The position numbers were made by a program, and so were the translations under genes. The notes under the pieces are model-generated. The model saw only the letters and a list, made by a program, of their open reading frames with translations. It was not told the origin of the DNA and searched no databases. Positions 24,562 to 34,988 of a stretch of 64,000 nucleotides of DNA are shown piece after piece. Position 1 is the first letter of the stretch. The number at the start of each line of letters is the position of its first letter. Origin of the DNA: Oscillospiraceae bacterium (GTDB taxonomy: Bacteria; Bacillota; Clostridia; Oscillospirales; Oscillospiraceae). The stretch spans positions 1-64,000 of the forward strand of contig JAETSB010000002.1 of NCBI GenBank assembly GCA_021769865.1. The letters are read 5' to 3'.

Positions 24562-25059
24562 ATGGCAAAGAAAAAGGACGAGAAGACCAACGTCATGCGC
24601 ATCCTGGACCAGAAGAAGGTCCCCTATACCCCCCATTTCTACGAAGAGGGGGAGGGCCCCGAGGGCACCCGGGACTATGGGGTCCACGTGGCCCAGGCCC
24701 TGGGGCAGGACCCGAAGCGGGCTTTTAAAACCCTGGTTGCCAAAGGGGCCTCCGGGACCTATCACGTGTTCGACATCCCCACAACCGACAGCTTGGACCT
24801 GAAAAAAGCGGCCAGGGCGGCGGGGGAGAAGTCCATCGACCTGCTGCCGGTGAAGGACATCACCGCCGTGACGGGCTATATCCGAGGCGGGTGCAGTCCC
24901 GTGGGCATGAAGAAGCAGTATCCCACGATTTTCCACCAGACAGCCCTGGACTTCGAGACCATCTATGTCTCCGCCGGGAAAATCGGCGCCCAGGTGGAAG
25001 TGGAGCCCCAGGCGCTGTTAAACCTTCTCCGGGCGGAAACGGCGGATATCGTGATTTGA
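24562..25059 (+). CDS. ybaK: Cys-tRNA(Pro)/Cys-tRNA(Cys) deacylase (YbaK/EbsC)
   Basis: A 165-aa editing domain that hydrolyses mischarged Cys-tRNA(Pro). It begins with the family stretch NVMRILDQKKVPYTPHFYEE, has the substrate Lys in FKTLVAKGASGTYHVFDIP and the ITAVTGYIRGGCSPVGMKKQ signature. Last gene of the uvrB-MmcQ-EamA-ybaK unit. Its final 42 nt overlap, antisense, the 3' end of the 84-aa gene at 25018; both frames look genuine. Confidence 0.9.
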   Translation: MAKKKDEKTNVMRILDQKKVPYTPHFYEEGEGPEGTRDYGVHVAQALGQDPKRAFKTLVAKGASGTYHVFDIPTTDSLDLKKAARAAGEKSIDLLPVKDITAVTGYIRGGCSPVGMKKQYPTIFHQTALDFETIYVSAGKIGAQVEVEPQALLNLLRAETADIVI

Positions 25060-25272
25060 TAGCGTGAGCCCCAGATGGAGGCCAACGGTGAAAGCATCCG
25101 TGGACCAGTCCAGGTAGAAGCGGTTGATTTGATCAAAGAGGTCGAGCCGGCGGCTTTCTCCAATAGGCAGGGAATTTAAAAGGTCGTCCACCTCCCTGTC
25201 CGGAAAACTGCCCAGGTCTTTTAAGACAGATTCACCGTAGGTGTCGAAAAGTTTTTCAATAGTCGTGTTCAT
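25018..25272 (-). CDS. Uncharacterised 84-aa acidic protein
   Basis: A small soluble protein starting MNTTIEKLFDTYGESVLKDL, with helical character and no known motif; it ends in an Arg-rich segment (NHDIRRFRPEKV). GAGGTG precedes the ATG. It is divergent from the HTH gene at 25346 and the pair share a 37-bp near-perfect inverted repeat between their starts, suggesting joint control by that HTH protein. The 3' end overlaps ybaK antisense by 42 nt. A phage- or mobile-element-like partner of the repressor is possible. Confidence 0.6.
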   Translation of the reverse strand: MNTTIEKLFDTYGESVLKDLGSFPDREVDDLLNSLPIGESRRLDLFDQINRFYLDWSTDAFTVGLHLGLTLSNHDIRRFRPEKV

Positions 25273-25288
25273 GGAGACACCTCATTCA

Positions 25289-25325
25289 ACATTTGGTGTT
25301 ATATGTATTGTATAACATCAAATGT
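25289..25325. promoter_or_regulatory. Long inverted-repeat operator between divergent genes
   Basis: ACATTTGGTGTTATA-N7-TATAACATCAAATGT: 15-bp arms, 14 matched, 7-bp spacer. It contains -10-like TATAAC and lies centrally between the starts at 25272 and 25346. Confidence 0.75.
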
Positions 25326-25345
25326 ACTTTGTCAAGGGGGAAATC

Positions 25346-25564
25346 ATGGAGACTTTAAAAATTTTAGGAAGCAGGCTGTGTGCCCTCAGAAAAGAGAAAG
25401 GGCTCCGGCAAGTGGATATAGCGAAGATACTCGGTATAACACAGACGCACTATCAGCGAATAGAAAAAGGAAAAATTAATATTCCCACCTTGACATTATG
25501 TATTCTGGCGGATTATTTTGAAGTGAGCACCGACTATCTGCTGGGAAGGTCTGAGGAGAGATAG
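25346..25564 (+). CDS. XRE-family HTH repressor, 72 aa
   Basis: Single Cro/C1 [23 protein letters not shown] then [17 protein letters not shown], with the clostridial tail [15 protein letters not shown]. The ATG at 25346 is set by AAGGGGG. The lower GC than its neighbours and the long operator just upstream fit a phage-type repressor that controls itself and the divergent 84-aa gene. Confidence 0.85.
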   Translation: METLKILGSRLCALRKEKGLRQVDIAKILGITQTHYQRIEKGKINIPTLTLCILADYFEVSTDYLLGRSEER

Positions 25565-25575
25565 GGCCCAAAAAT

Positions 25576-25610
25576 GGCCCGAAGGGCCGATACTTCTTTT
25601 TCTCTTTTGG
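25576..25610 (+). terminator. Weak terminator after the HTH gene
   Basis: GGCCC-GAA-GGGCC hairpin followed by a T-rich tract (CTTCTTTTTCTCTTTT). Confidence 0.5.
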
Positions 25611-25625
25611 ACCGTGCACGGCCCG

Positions 25626-25659
25626 TTTTCTCTTTTTCTTCTGGAAGAAAAAGAGAAAA
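25626..25659. repeat. Perfect 16-bp inverted repeat upstream of uvrA
   Basis: TTTTCTCTTTTTCTTC-TG-GAAGAAAAAGAGAAAA: a pyrimidine arm mirrored by a purine arm. It is followed by two more small dyads (GGTGC-AA-TGCACC form and AGCCAT...ATGGCT). Confidence 0.75.
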
Positions 25660-25760
25660 TGGGGGGTGCAATGCACCAGCCATCATCATGGCTGTTGACT
25701 CCCCCGCGCGTCAGCGCCGGAAAACCCTCCCCCGTCCGGGGGAATACAAGGAGCCCCCCT

Positions 25761-28572
<2,812 letters not shown>

Positions 28573-28589
<17 letters not shown>

Positions 28590-28631
28590 GATATGATCGG
28601 GCCTCAGATATAAGAATACTTTTAAAAAGTA
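28573..28631. promoter_or_regulatory. Hairpin and palindrome between uvrA and era
   Basis: An imperfect AGGCCC...GGGCCT hairpin spans the uvrA stop. Then TACTTTT-A-AAAAGTA (28617-28631) is a perfect AT-rich dyad near the likely era promoter. Confidence 0.4.
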
Positions 28632-28663
28632 ATATTGCTTAACCGGAAAGTTGAGGATCACCT

Positions 28664-29560
28664 ATGAACATTACAAAAACTGCCATGATTACCGTCTGCG
28701 GCCGCCCCAACGTGGGCAAGTCCAGCCTGACCAACGCCCTGGTGGGGGAGAAGATCGCCATCGTCTCCAACAGGGCCCAGACCACCCGAAACCGCATCTA
28801 CGGTGTGGTCAATCGGGAGGACACCCAGTTTATCCTGATGGACACCCCGGGCCTCCACCGGCCCAAGTCCGCCCTGGGGGACTATATGGTCAAGGTCGTC
28901 ACCGCCAGCCTCAGCGACGTGGACTGCGCCCTGCTCCTGGTGGAGCCTATCCCCCACGTGGGCGGGCCGGAAAAAGCCCTCATCGACCGGGTCCGGGAGG
29001 AGAACCTCCACTGCGTCCTGGCCATCAATAAGATCGACACCGTGGAGCCCGCAGAGCTCCTGCCGGTCATTGCTGCTTACAATAAAGTCTGGGACGGCTT
29101 CGACGCCATCATTCCCATCTCCGCCCGCACCGGCGACGGCCTGGAAGAGCTGATGACCGAACTGGGGAAGTACGCCCAGGAGGGCCCCCAGCTCTTCCCG
29201 GACGGCCAGACCTCCGACCAGCCGGAGCGGCAGGTAATGGGGGAGCTCCTGCGGGAGAAGCTGCTCCTCTGCCTGGATAAGGAGATTCCCCACGGAACCG
29301 CCGTGGAGATTACTAAATTCTCCGAGCGGGACTCCGGCGTGGTGGACGTGGGGGCCACCATCTACTGCGAAAAGGCCAGCCACAAAGGCATCATCATCGG
29401 CAAGCAGGGGGCCATGCTGAAAAAAATCAGCTCTCTGGCCCGGCACGACATGGAGAAATTCATGGGGACCCAGATCTACCTGGAAACTTGGGTGAAGGTC
29501 AAGGAGAACTGGCGAGACAATGTAAACTACGTCCGCAGCCTGGGCTACCGGGAGGATTAA
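28664..29560 (+). CDS. era: GTPase Era
   Basis: A 298-aa essential GTPase for 16S rRNA maturation and 30S assembly. G1 is GRPNVGKSS (residues 13-21), G3 is DTPG, G4 is NKID. The C-terminal KH domain (about 220-298, with GIIIGKQGAMLKKI) binds the 3' end of 16S rRNA. GAGG precedes the ATG. It heads the conserved era-yqzL-recO order of Firmicutes, followed here by mutS2. Confidence 0.97.
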   Translation: MNITKTAMITVCGRPNVGKSSLTNALVGEKIAIVSNRAQTTRNRIYGVVNREDTQFILMDTPGLHRPKSALGDYMVKVVTASLSDVDCALLLVEPIPHVGGPEKALIDRVREENLHCVLAINKIDTVEPAELLPVIAAYNKVWDGFDAIIPISARTGDGLEELMTELGKYAQEGPQLFPDGQTSDQPERQVMGELLREKLLLCLDKEIPHGTAVEITKFSERDSGVVDVGATIYCEKASHKGIIIGKQGAMLKKISSLARHDMEKFMGTQIYLETWVKVKENWRDNVNYVRSLGYRED

Positions 29561-29645
29561 AATTTTCATTCCAGATTGACCGGAACTTTCCACGTATCCA
29601 TTTCGACCGCATTCGCAGACTATTCCCAAAAGGAGGTCTGCCACG

Positions 29646-29759
29646 ATGGACAACATGGAACCCGCGCCCCTCTGGGAGCTCTTCTGTCTCACCGGCGAGC
29701 CCCTGGCCTATATGCTCTACCGGTCGATCGAGGGCGAAAAAGAGTACAATTTGCCATAA
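29646..29759 (+). CDS. yqzL: YqzL-family micro-protein, 37 aa
   Basis: A 37-aa frame starting at 29646 after AAAAGGAGG. The sequence has the YqzL pattern: an aromatic-rich start (LWELFCLTGEPLAYMLYRSI) and short acidic tail. In Bacillus the same tiny gene sits between era and recO, exactly as here. Function unknown. The synteny makes the call strong although the peptide is short. Confidence 0.85.
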   Translation: MDNMEPAPLWELFCLTGEPLAYMLYRSIEGEKEYNLP

Positions 29760-29782
29760 ACGGAGAGATAATTACTCTCCGT
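29760..29782 (+). promoter_or_regulatory. Hairpin between yqzL and recO
   Basis: ACGGAGAG-ATAATTA-CTCTCCGT, an 8-bp perfect stem without a T tract. Possible mRNA-processing or stability element. Confidence 0.5.
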
Positions 29783-29803
29783 ACATAAAAGGAGGGGACC
29801 GCC

Positions 29804-30550
29804 GTGGCGGGAACGCCCTATATTGTGGACCGCGGCGTGGTCCTCCGGGAGACGGAGACCAAGGAGACGGACAAGATTCTGACCCTGCTGACCTGGGAGG
29901 CGGGGAAGATCGGGGTCATCGCCCGGGGAGCCCGGCGGAAGAACTGCAAATTTGCCGCCGCTGCCCAGCCCCTGGCCTACGCCGAGTGGACCCTGTACCA
30001 GCGGAAGGACTGGCATTATGCCAGCGACGCCTCCACCTTGGACCTGTTTCCGGGTCTCCGGGGGGACCTGGCGGCCCTGTCTCTGGGCTGTTACATGGCG
30101 GAACTGACAGAGGCAGTCTGTCCGGAGGAAGTGGCCGCCCCGGAACTGCTGCGTCACCTCCTCAACGGGCTGTATGCCCTTTCCACTTTACACAAGCCGC
30201 CCGCCCTGGTGAAGCCCGCCTTTGAGCTGCGGCTTCTGTGCCTTGCGGGCTACGAACCCCTGGCGGACGCTTGCGCCCTCTGCGGCCGGGAGGACCCGGC
30301 AGAGCCGGTGCTGGACACCGTCCAGGGAGTGCTCCGCTGCCGGGACTGCGGCGGGGGAGGGGGACGGCCCCTCTGCCGGGACTCTCTGACGGCCCTGCGG
30401 CATATCGTTTATGGAGACCCAAAACGGCTGTATTCTTTTCGGCTGGGGGAGGAGCCACTGAGCCGCCTGACGGCGGCGGCAGAGGCGTTTCTCTATACCC
30501 AGCTGGAACGAGGCTTTGTTACGCTAGACTTTTATAAAAGTATTTTATAA
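29804..30550 (+). CDS. recO: DNA repair protein RecO
   Basis: A 248-aa recombination mediator that anneals SSB-coated DNA and loads RecA with RecR. N-terminal OB fold (VDRGVVLRETETKETDKILT, typical RecO opening) and a C-terminal zinc finger CALC...CRDC. The start is GTG 29804 after AAAAGGAGG. Third gene in the era operon. Confidence 0.95.
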   Translation: MAGTPYIVDRGVVLRETETKETDKILTLLTWEAGKIGVIARGARRKNCKFAAAAQPLAYAEWTLYQRKDWHYASDASTLDLFPGLRGDLAALSLGCYMAELTEAVCPEEVAAPELLRHLLNGLYALSTLHKPPALVKPAFELRLLCLAGYEPLADACALCGREDPAEPVLDTVQGVLRCRDCGGGGGRPLCRDSLTALRHIVYGDPKRLYSFRLGEEPLSRLTAAAEAFLYTQLERGFVTLDFYKSIL

Positions 30551-30645
30551 TTTAAATATATAAAAGATGCCCTGCCTTTGGAACCAGCTGGAAAGCTTGG
30601 GGCAGAGCGGCATCAAAGTGAATTCCCTTAACAGGAGGAAATTCC

Positions 30646-33033
30646 ATGAGCGAGCTGTTTGAAAAATCCCTCCGTACCCTGGAGCTGCCCAGGGTCCTGC
30701 AATTGCTGTCCGACGCGGCGGTCAGCGCCGAGGCCAAGGAACGGGCCCTCCGGATTTCCCCGGAGACGGAGGCAGAGGAGGTTCTCCGCCTTCTGGACCA
30801 GACGGACGCGGCCCGGCAGATGATCGGCCAGCGGGGGGCGCCCTCTTTCTCCGGCGTGAAGCCGGTGGGGGAAGCCCTGGACCGGGCGGACCGGGGCGGC
30901 AGCCTGAACACCCGGGAACTGCTGCGCATCGCGGACCTGCTCACCGCCGCCCGGCGGGCCCGGGAGTACTTCAACGACGAGGCGGCGGAAAAGACCGCCA
31001 TCGACCACCTGTTCCTCTCTCTCCACGGCAACCACTTCCTGGAGGACAAGATCAAGCGCTGCATCCCCGATGAGGACACCATCGCCGACGCAGCCTCCCC
31101 GGAGCTGGCGGACATCCGCCGCCACATGCGGGCCGCCCAGGCCAAGAGCCGGCAGATCCTTCAGAAGATCATCTCCTCCCCCAGCTACGCCAAGGTGCTC
31201 CAGGAGACCATCATCACTCAGCGGGACGGCCGCTTTGTGGTCCCGGTGAAGGCGGAGCAAAAGGGAAACCTCCCCGGACTGGTTCACGACATCTCCTCCT
31301 CCGGGGCCACCGTGTTTGTGGAGCCCATGGGGGTGGTCCAGGCCAACAACGAATACGTGGAGCTGGAGGCCAAGGAGCAGAAGGAGATCGAACGCATCCT
31401 GGCGGAGCTCTCCGCCGAGGCCGCCGCCCACCGGGAGGACATCCAGTGGGATTACGACGCCCTGGTCCATCTGGACCTGATTTTCGCCCGGGGGGAGCTC
31501 AGCTACAAGATGGACGGCGTGCGGCCGGAGATCCGCCGGGACGGGGCCATCCATCTTCGGAAGGCCCGGCATCCTCTGCTGGACCCCAAGACGGCGGTGC
31601 CCATCGACCTGGAGCTGGGGGACGCCTTTGACACCCTGGTGATCACCGGCCCCAACACCGGCGGCAAGACCGTCTCCCTGAAAACCCTGGGCCTTTTGAC
31701 CTTGATGACCCAGTGCGGCCTCCACATTCCGGCAGCAGAGCGCAGCGCCGTGGCGGTCTACGACCGGGTGCTGGCGGACATCGGCGACGAGCAGAGCATC
31801 GAGCAGAGCCTGTCCACCTTCTCCGCCCACATGACCAACATCGTGGGCATTTTAAAGGAGGCGGACGGGAAGAGCCTGATTCTCTTCGACGAGCTGGGGG
31901 CGGGCACGGACCCGGTGGAGGGCGCGGCCCTGGCCATCGCCGTCATTCAAAACGTCCGCTCCGCCGGAGCGAAGATTGCCGCCACCACCCACTACGCGGA
32001 GCTGAAGACCTTTGCCATGACCACCGCCGGGGTGGAGAACGCCTCCTGTGAGTTCAACGTGGAGACCCTGAGCCCCACCTACCGGCTTTTGATCGGCATT
32101 CCCGGCAAGTCCAACGCCTTCGCCATCTCCCGGCGTCTGGGCCTTCCCGAGGAGGTCATCGCCGCCGCCCAGACCCAGATGAGCGGGGACAGCGTGCGGT
32201 TCGAGGACGTGCTGACCCAGCTGGAGGCGAAGCGCCAGGCCCTGGAGAAGCGGGACGCGGAGTCCGACCGCCTCTACCGACAGCGGGAGGAGGACGCCCG
32301 CAAGGCCCGGGAGTTCCGGGAGCAGATGGAGCGGGCCAAGGAGAACGCCCGGAGCCGGGGCGAGGCGGAGGCCAAGCGCATCCTCCGGGACGCCAAGGCG
32401 GCGGCGGACCAGACCTTCAATGAGCTGGCGGAGCTCCGGCGGCGGCAGGCCGCGGCGGATTCCGCCCAGAATATCAACGACGCCCAGGCTGCCATCCGGG
32501 CGGGGCTGCACCAGGCGGAGGATCGCCTCCGCACGGAAAAGGACCGCCCCGAGCCCATCCCCAAGCCCAGCCGCCCCATTGTCAAGGGGGACCTGGTGGA
32601 GTTCCCCGGCGTGCGCCAGCCCGCGGAGGTGATTTCCGTGGGAAAGGACGGTACCTTGCAATTAAAGGCCGGCGTGCTGAAAATGAAGGCGCAGGCGTCC
32701 GAGGTCCGTCTCATTGAGGACGACGAACGGGCCGCCCGGAAGCCGAAAACCCCCGTCCATTCCGGGGGGACCCGGACCCTCCGCGCCGCCGCCAGCCGGG
32801 AGCTGGACATCCGGGGCATGGAGACCCTGGAGGCGGAGAGCGTGGTGGAGGGTTTTCTGTCCGCCGCCGTCATGGGCAAGCTGGAGACTGTCACCATCAT
32901 CCACGGCAAGGGCACCGGAGCCCTCCGCAAGGCCGTTCACGACATTCTCCGCCGGAGCAAGGCGGTGAAGAGCTTCCGCCTGGGGGTCTACGGCGAGGGG
33001 GAGACCGGCGTGACCGTGGTAACGATGAAGTAG
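30646..33033 (+). CDS. mutS2: Endonuclease MutS2
   Basis: A 795-aa MutS-like ATPase without the mismatch-recognition domain. Walker A is TGPNTGGKTVSLKT (about 327-340), Walker B is ILFDELGAGTDP, followed by a long coiled clamp and a C-terminal Smr nuclease domain (LDIRGMETLEAE, then HGKGTGALRKAV). MutS2 acts in recombination suppression and, in Bacillus, splits collided ribosomes. AGGAGG precedes the ATG. A terminator follows, closing the era cluster. Confidence 0.96.
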   Translation: MSELFEKSLRTLELPRVLQLLSDAAVSAEAKERALRISPETEAEEVLRLLDQTDAARQMIGQRGAPSFSGVKPVGEALDRADRGGSLNTRELLRIADLLTAARRAREYFNDEAAEKTAIDHLFLSLHGNHFLEDKIKRCIPDEDTIADAASPELADIRRHMRAAQAKSRQILQKIISSPSYAKVLQETIITQRDGRFVVPVKAEQKGNLPGLVHDISSSGATVFVEPMGVVQANNEYVELEAKEQKEIERILAELSAEAAAHREDIQWDYDALVHLDLIFARGELSYKMDGVRPEIRRDGAIHLRKARHPLLDPKTAVPIDLELGDAFDTLVITGPNTGGKTVSLKTLGLLTLMTQCGLHIPAAERSAVAVYDRVLADIGDEQSIEQSLSTFSAHMTNIVGILKEADGKSLILFDELGAGTDPVEGAALAIAVIQNVRSAGAKIAATTHYAELKTFAMTTAGVENASCEFNVETLSPTYRLLIGIPGKSNAFAISRRLGLPEEVIAAAQTQMSGDSVRFEDVLTQLEAKRQALEKRDAESDRLYRQREEDARKAREFREQMERAKENARSRGEAEAKRILRDAKAAADQTFNELAELRRRQAAADSAQNINDAQAAIRAGLHQAEDRLRTEKDRPEPIPKPSRPIVKGDLVEFPGVRQPAEVISVGKDGTLQLKAGVLKMKAQASEVRLIEDDERAARKPKTPVHSGGTRTLRAAASRELDIRGMETLEAESVVEGFLSAAVMGKLETVTIIHGKGTGALRKAVHDILRRSKAVKSFRLGVYGEGETGVTVVTMK

Positions 33034-33071
33034 ATTTATAAAATATCTATAAAATTGGGACACAGAAAAGA

Positions 33072-33096
33072 GCCCGCCGGAAAGAGGCGGGCCCTT
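33072..33096. terminator. Terminator after mutS2
   Basis: GCCCGCC / GGCGGGC stem with a 7-nt loop, flanked by AAAAG and CCTTT. Confidence 0.75.
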
Positions 33097-33118
33097 TCAA
33101 ATTTCCACCGTCAAGTTG

Positions 33119-33147
33119 TTGCGAGGGCGACCTAAATTTGCTATACT
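33119..33147 (+). promoter_or_regulatory. Promoter of the nucleoside phosphorylase gene
   Basis: TTGCGA, 17-nt spacer, TATACT (33142-33147); about 35 nt upstream of the ATG. Confidence 0.75.
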
Positions 33148-33181
33148 GTTTTTACAATATCACGATATAGAGGTGACAATT

Positions 33182-33952
33182 ATGCAAAAACTGGAAAAAC
33201 AGTTCCATATCGCCTGTACTGCCGAAGACATCGGCCGCTATTGCATCCTGCCCGGCGACCCCGGCCGGGTTCCCGCCATCGCCGCCTATTTTGACGACGC
33301 GAAGCAGGTGGCCTATAACCGGGAGTACAACGTCTGGACCGGAACCCTGCTGGGGGAGAAGGTGACGGCCTGCTCCACCGGCATCGGCGGGCCCTCCGCC
33401 TCCATCGCCATGGAAGAGCTCCACAAGTGCGGCGCGGACACCTTCATCCGCACGGGTACCTGCGGGGGCATCGACGTGAACGTCCAGTCCGGAGACATCG
33501 TGGTGGCCACCGGGGCCATTCGCTATGAGCATACCAGCCGGGAGTACGCCCCCATCGAGTTCCCCGCCGTGGCGGACTTCGGCATCGTGGACTGCCTGGT
33601 CCGGGCCACGAAGGCCCTGGGCTACCCCCTCCACACGGGCATCGTCCAGTGCAAGGACAGCTTCTACGGCCAGCACAACCCCGCCGCCTCCCCGGTGTAC
33701 TACGAGCTCCAGCAGAAGTGGGAGAGCTGGAAGCGCCTGGGGGTGAAGGCCAGCGAGATGGAGAGCGCCGCCCTGTTCGTGGTGGCCGCCGCTCTGGGCT
33801 GCCGCTGCGGAAGCTGCTTCCACGTGGTCTGGAACCAGGAGCGGGAGGCCGCGGGCCTGGACCAGAAGATGAGCGAGGACACCAGCACTTCCGTCCGGGT
33901 GGCGGTGGAAGCGTTGAAGCTCCAGATCGAGGCGGATCGGGCCGGGAAGTGA
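33182..33952 (+). CDS. udp: Uridine phosphorylase-type nucleoside phosphorylase
   Basis: A 256-aa PNP/UDP family enzyme that splits uridine (or related nucleosides) to base and ribose-1-phosphate. The phosphate-binding start [18 protein letters not shown], the [10 protein letters not shown] signature and the nucleoside-binding SEMESAALF segment are in place; the gap between them fits uridine phosphorylase better than PNP. GAGGTG precedes the ATG at 33182. Together with cdd at 7.8 kb it gives a cytidine-to-uracil salvage path. A Cys-rich small gene follows at 36 nt and may be co-transcribed. Confidence 0.88.
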   Translation: MQKLEKQFHIACTAEDIGRYCILPGDPGRVPAIAAYFDDAKQVAYNREYNVWTGTLLGEKVTACSTGIGGPSASIAMEELHKCGADTFIRTGTCGGIDVNVQSGDIVVATGAIRYEHTSREYAPIEFPAVADFGIVDCLVRATKALGYPLHTGIVQCKDSFYGQHNPAASPVYYELQQKWESWKRLGVKASEMESAALFVVAAALGCRCGSCFHVVWNQEREAAGLDQKMSEDTSTSVRVAVEALKLQIEADRAGK

Positions 33953-33987
33953 CCTGGCGGGGGACAGAAAGTAAGGAGGGATAAATA

Positions 33988-34341
33988 ATGAAAATTGAAA
34001 ACCATGAGCTGGCGCTTTTGCAGGACCGCCTGGAACGGGAGGGGAAGAAGGAAGAGGCCATTGCCGTCAAGCAGGAGTTTCTCCGCCTTGTCCGGGAGAG
34101 CGGGGACTTCTGCCCCTGCAAGGCCAAGTGTGAGCTCCACGGCGACTGCTTCGCCTGTGTGCAGGTCCACCGGGGCCACCAGGGGCACCTGCCCTTCTGC
34201 ATGTGGGGCATGGTGAACGAGCGCTTTGCCGCCGTTGCCGGCCTGACGGAGGGGTCCTTCCGCAAGTACATGACGGACCATCCCGGCTGCTGTGACGGCC
34301 GTCCGCCGGCTGCCCAGGATACGAGGAACGGGGAGAACTGA
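33988..34341 (+). CDS. Cys/His-rich protein of unknown function, 117 aa
   Basis: The central segment has regularly spaced metal-ligand residues: FCPCKAKCELHGDCFACVQV, then HRGHQGHLPFC. This resembles small clostridial Cys-rich domains of unknown function (DUF6485-like). The N-terminus is a helical, charged segment. A zinc or iron-sulfur site is likely. AAGGAGGG precedes the ATG. It is downstream of the phosphorylase. Confidence 0.65.
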   Translation: MKIENHELALLQDRLEREGKKEEAIAVKQEFLRLVRESGDFCPCKAKCELHGDCFACVQVHRGHQGHLPFCMWGMVNERFAAVAGLTEGSFRKYMTDHPGCCDGRPPAAQDTRNGEN

Positions 34342-34498
34342 AGAGGCCTTGCGGAGAACGCGCCCAAGCCCCTTATTTTTCCTAAAGTCCGGCCGATATT
34401 CCAGATGAAGGGAAGCAGGACCGGAGCGGTTTCCATTGAACGGATTCAAGGACGGGACGCTCAAAACTGAATTGAATCTGTGAAATGGAGGAAAGACA

Positions 34499-34729
34499 AT
34501 GATTTCAGCGACAAACGCCTTTGGCTGTGGAGGAGCCCCTCGCGCTCCTTCCTATACCGGAATGGGACATCAGGCTCTTTTGTCGGGCTTCATGGAGGAG
34601 CTCTGGAAAGTGCGGGCCAAGTCCTGTGAGCGGGACGTGGAAGAGATCAAACGGGCTGGGATGTCCGATAAGCTGGCCGGTAAAGAGAACGAGGACCAGC
34701 GGAATGAATACGAAAAATTTACTTTCTAA
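34499..34729 (+). CDS. Uncharacterised 76-aa protein
   Basis: The frame follows GGAGGAAAG and ends at a terminator, which supports it. The C-terminal half (MEELWKVRAKSCERDVEEIK) is an amphipathic helix with alternating charge; the N-terminal part is Gly/Pro-rich. No family recognised. Stands alone between the Cys-rich gene and copA. Confidence 0.5.
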   Translation: MISATNAFGCGGAPRAPSYTGMGHQALLSGFMEELWKVRAKSCERDVEEIKRAGMSDKLAGKENEDQRNEYEKFTF

Positions 34730-34739
34730 AAGCATATAA

Positions 34740-34771
34740 AAAAGCGGGCCGCCGATAGGCGGCTCGCTTTT
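34740..34771. terminator. Bidirectional terminator before copA 3' end
   Basis: 14-bp stem with one mismatch (AAAAGCGGGCCGCC / GGCGGCTCGCTTTT), GATA loop, then T tract. Confidence 0.85.
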
Positions 34772-34778
34772 TTGCGCC

Positions 34779-34988
34779 TTATTGGATGCCCAGCACCTTG
34801 TAGTCCTGGTCCTCCACGGCCTTTTTCAGGGCCTCGTCCGGCAGCTGCCCGGAGAGGGTCACCACCGCCGTGCCGCTCTCGTGGCTGACGCTGGCGGCTT
34901 GGACCTCCGGCAGGGCCTCCAGGGCCTTTTTCACCCGGGCCTCGCAGTGTCCGCACATCATGCCCTCGATTTTCATGGTCTTTTCCAT
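34779..34988 (-). CDS. copZ: Possible internal copZ product (in-frame start inside copA)
   Basis: An in-frame ATG at 34988 is preceded by GAGGAGGT with 7-nt spacing, as good as any start in the window. Translation from it gives a 69-aa protein ([20 protein letters not shown] start), the size and motif of a free CopZ copper chaperone. The SD is embedded in copA codons for EEVTT. Independent translation would give both a tethered and a free chaperone from one mRNA. Inference from sequence only. Confidence 0.5.
   Translation of the reverse strand: MEKTMKIEGMMCGHCEARVKKALEALPEVQAASVSHESGTAVVTLSGQLPDEALKKAVEDQDYKVLGIQ

Noticed and set aside
25614..25760. Extended N-terminus for UvrA
   Set aside because: The extra 49 residues are low-complexity, cross several dyads and lack an SD; the canonical start [15 protein letters not shown] has one.
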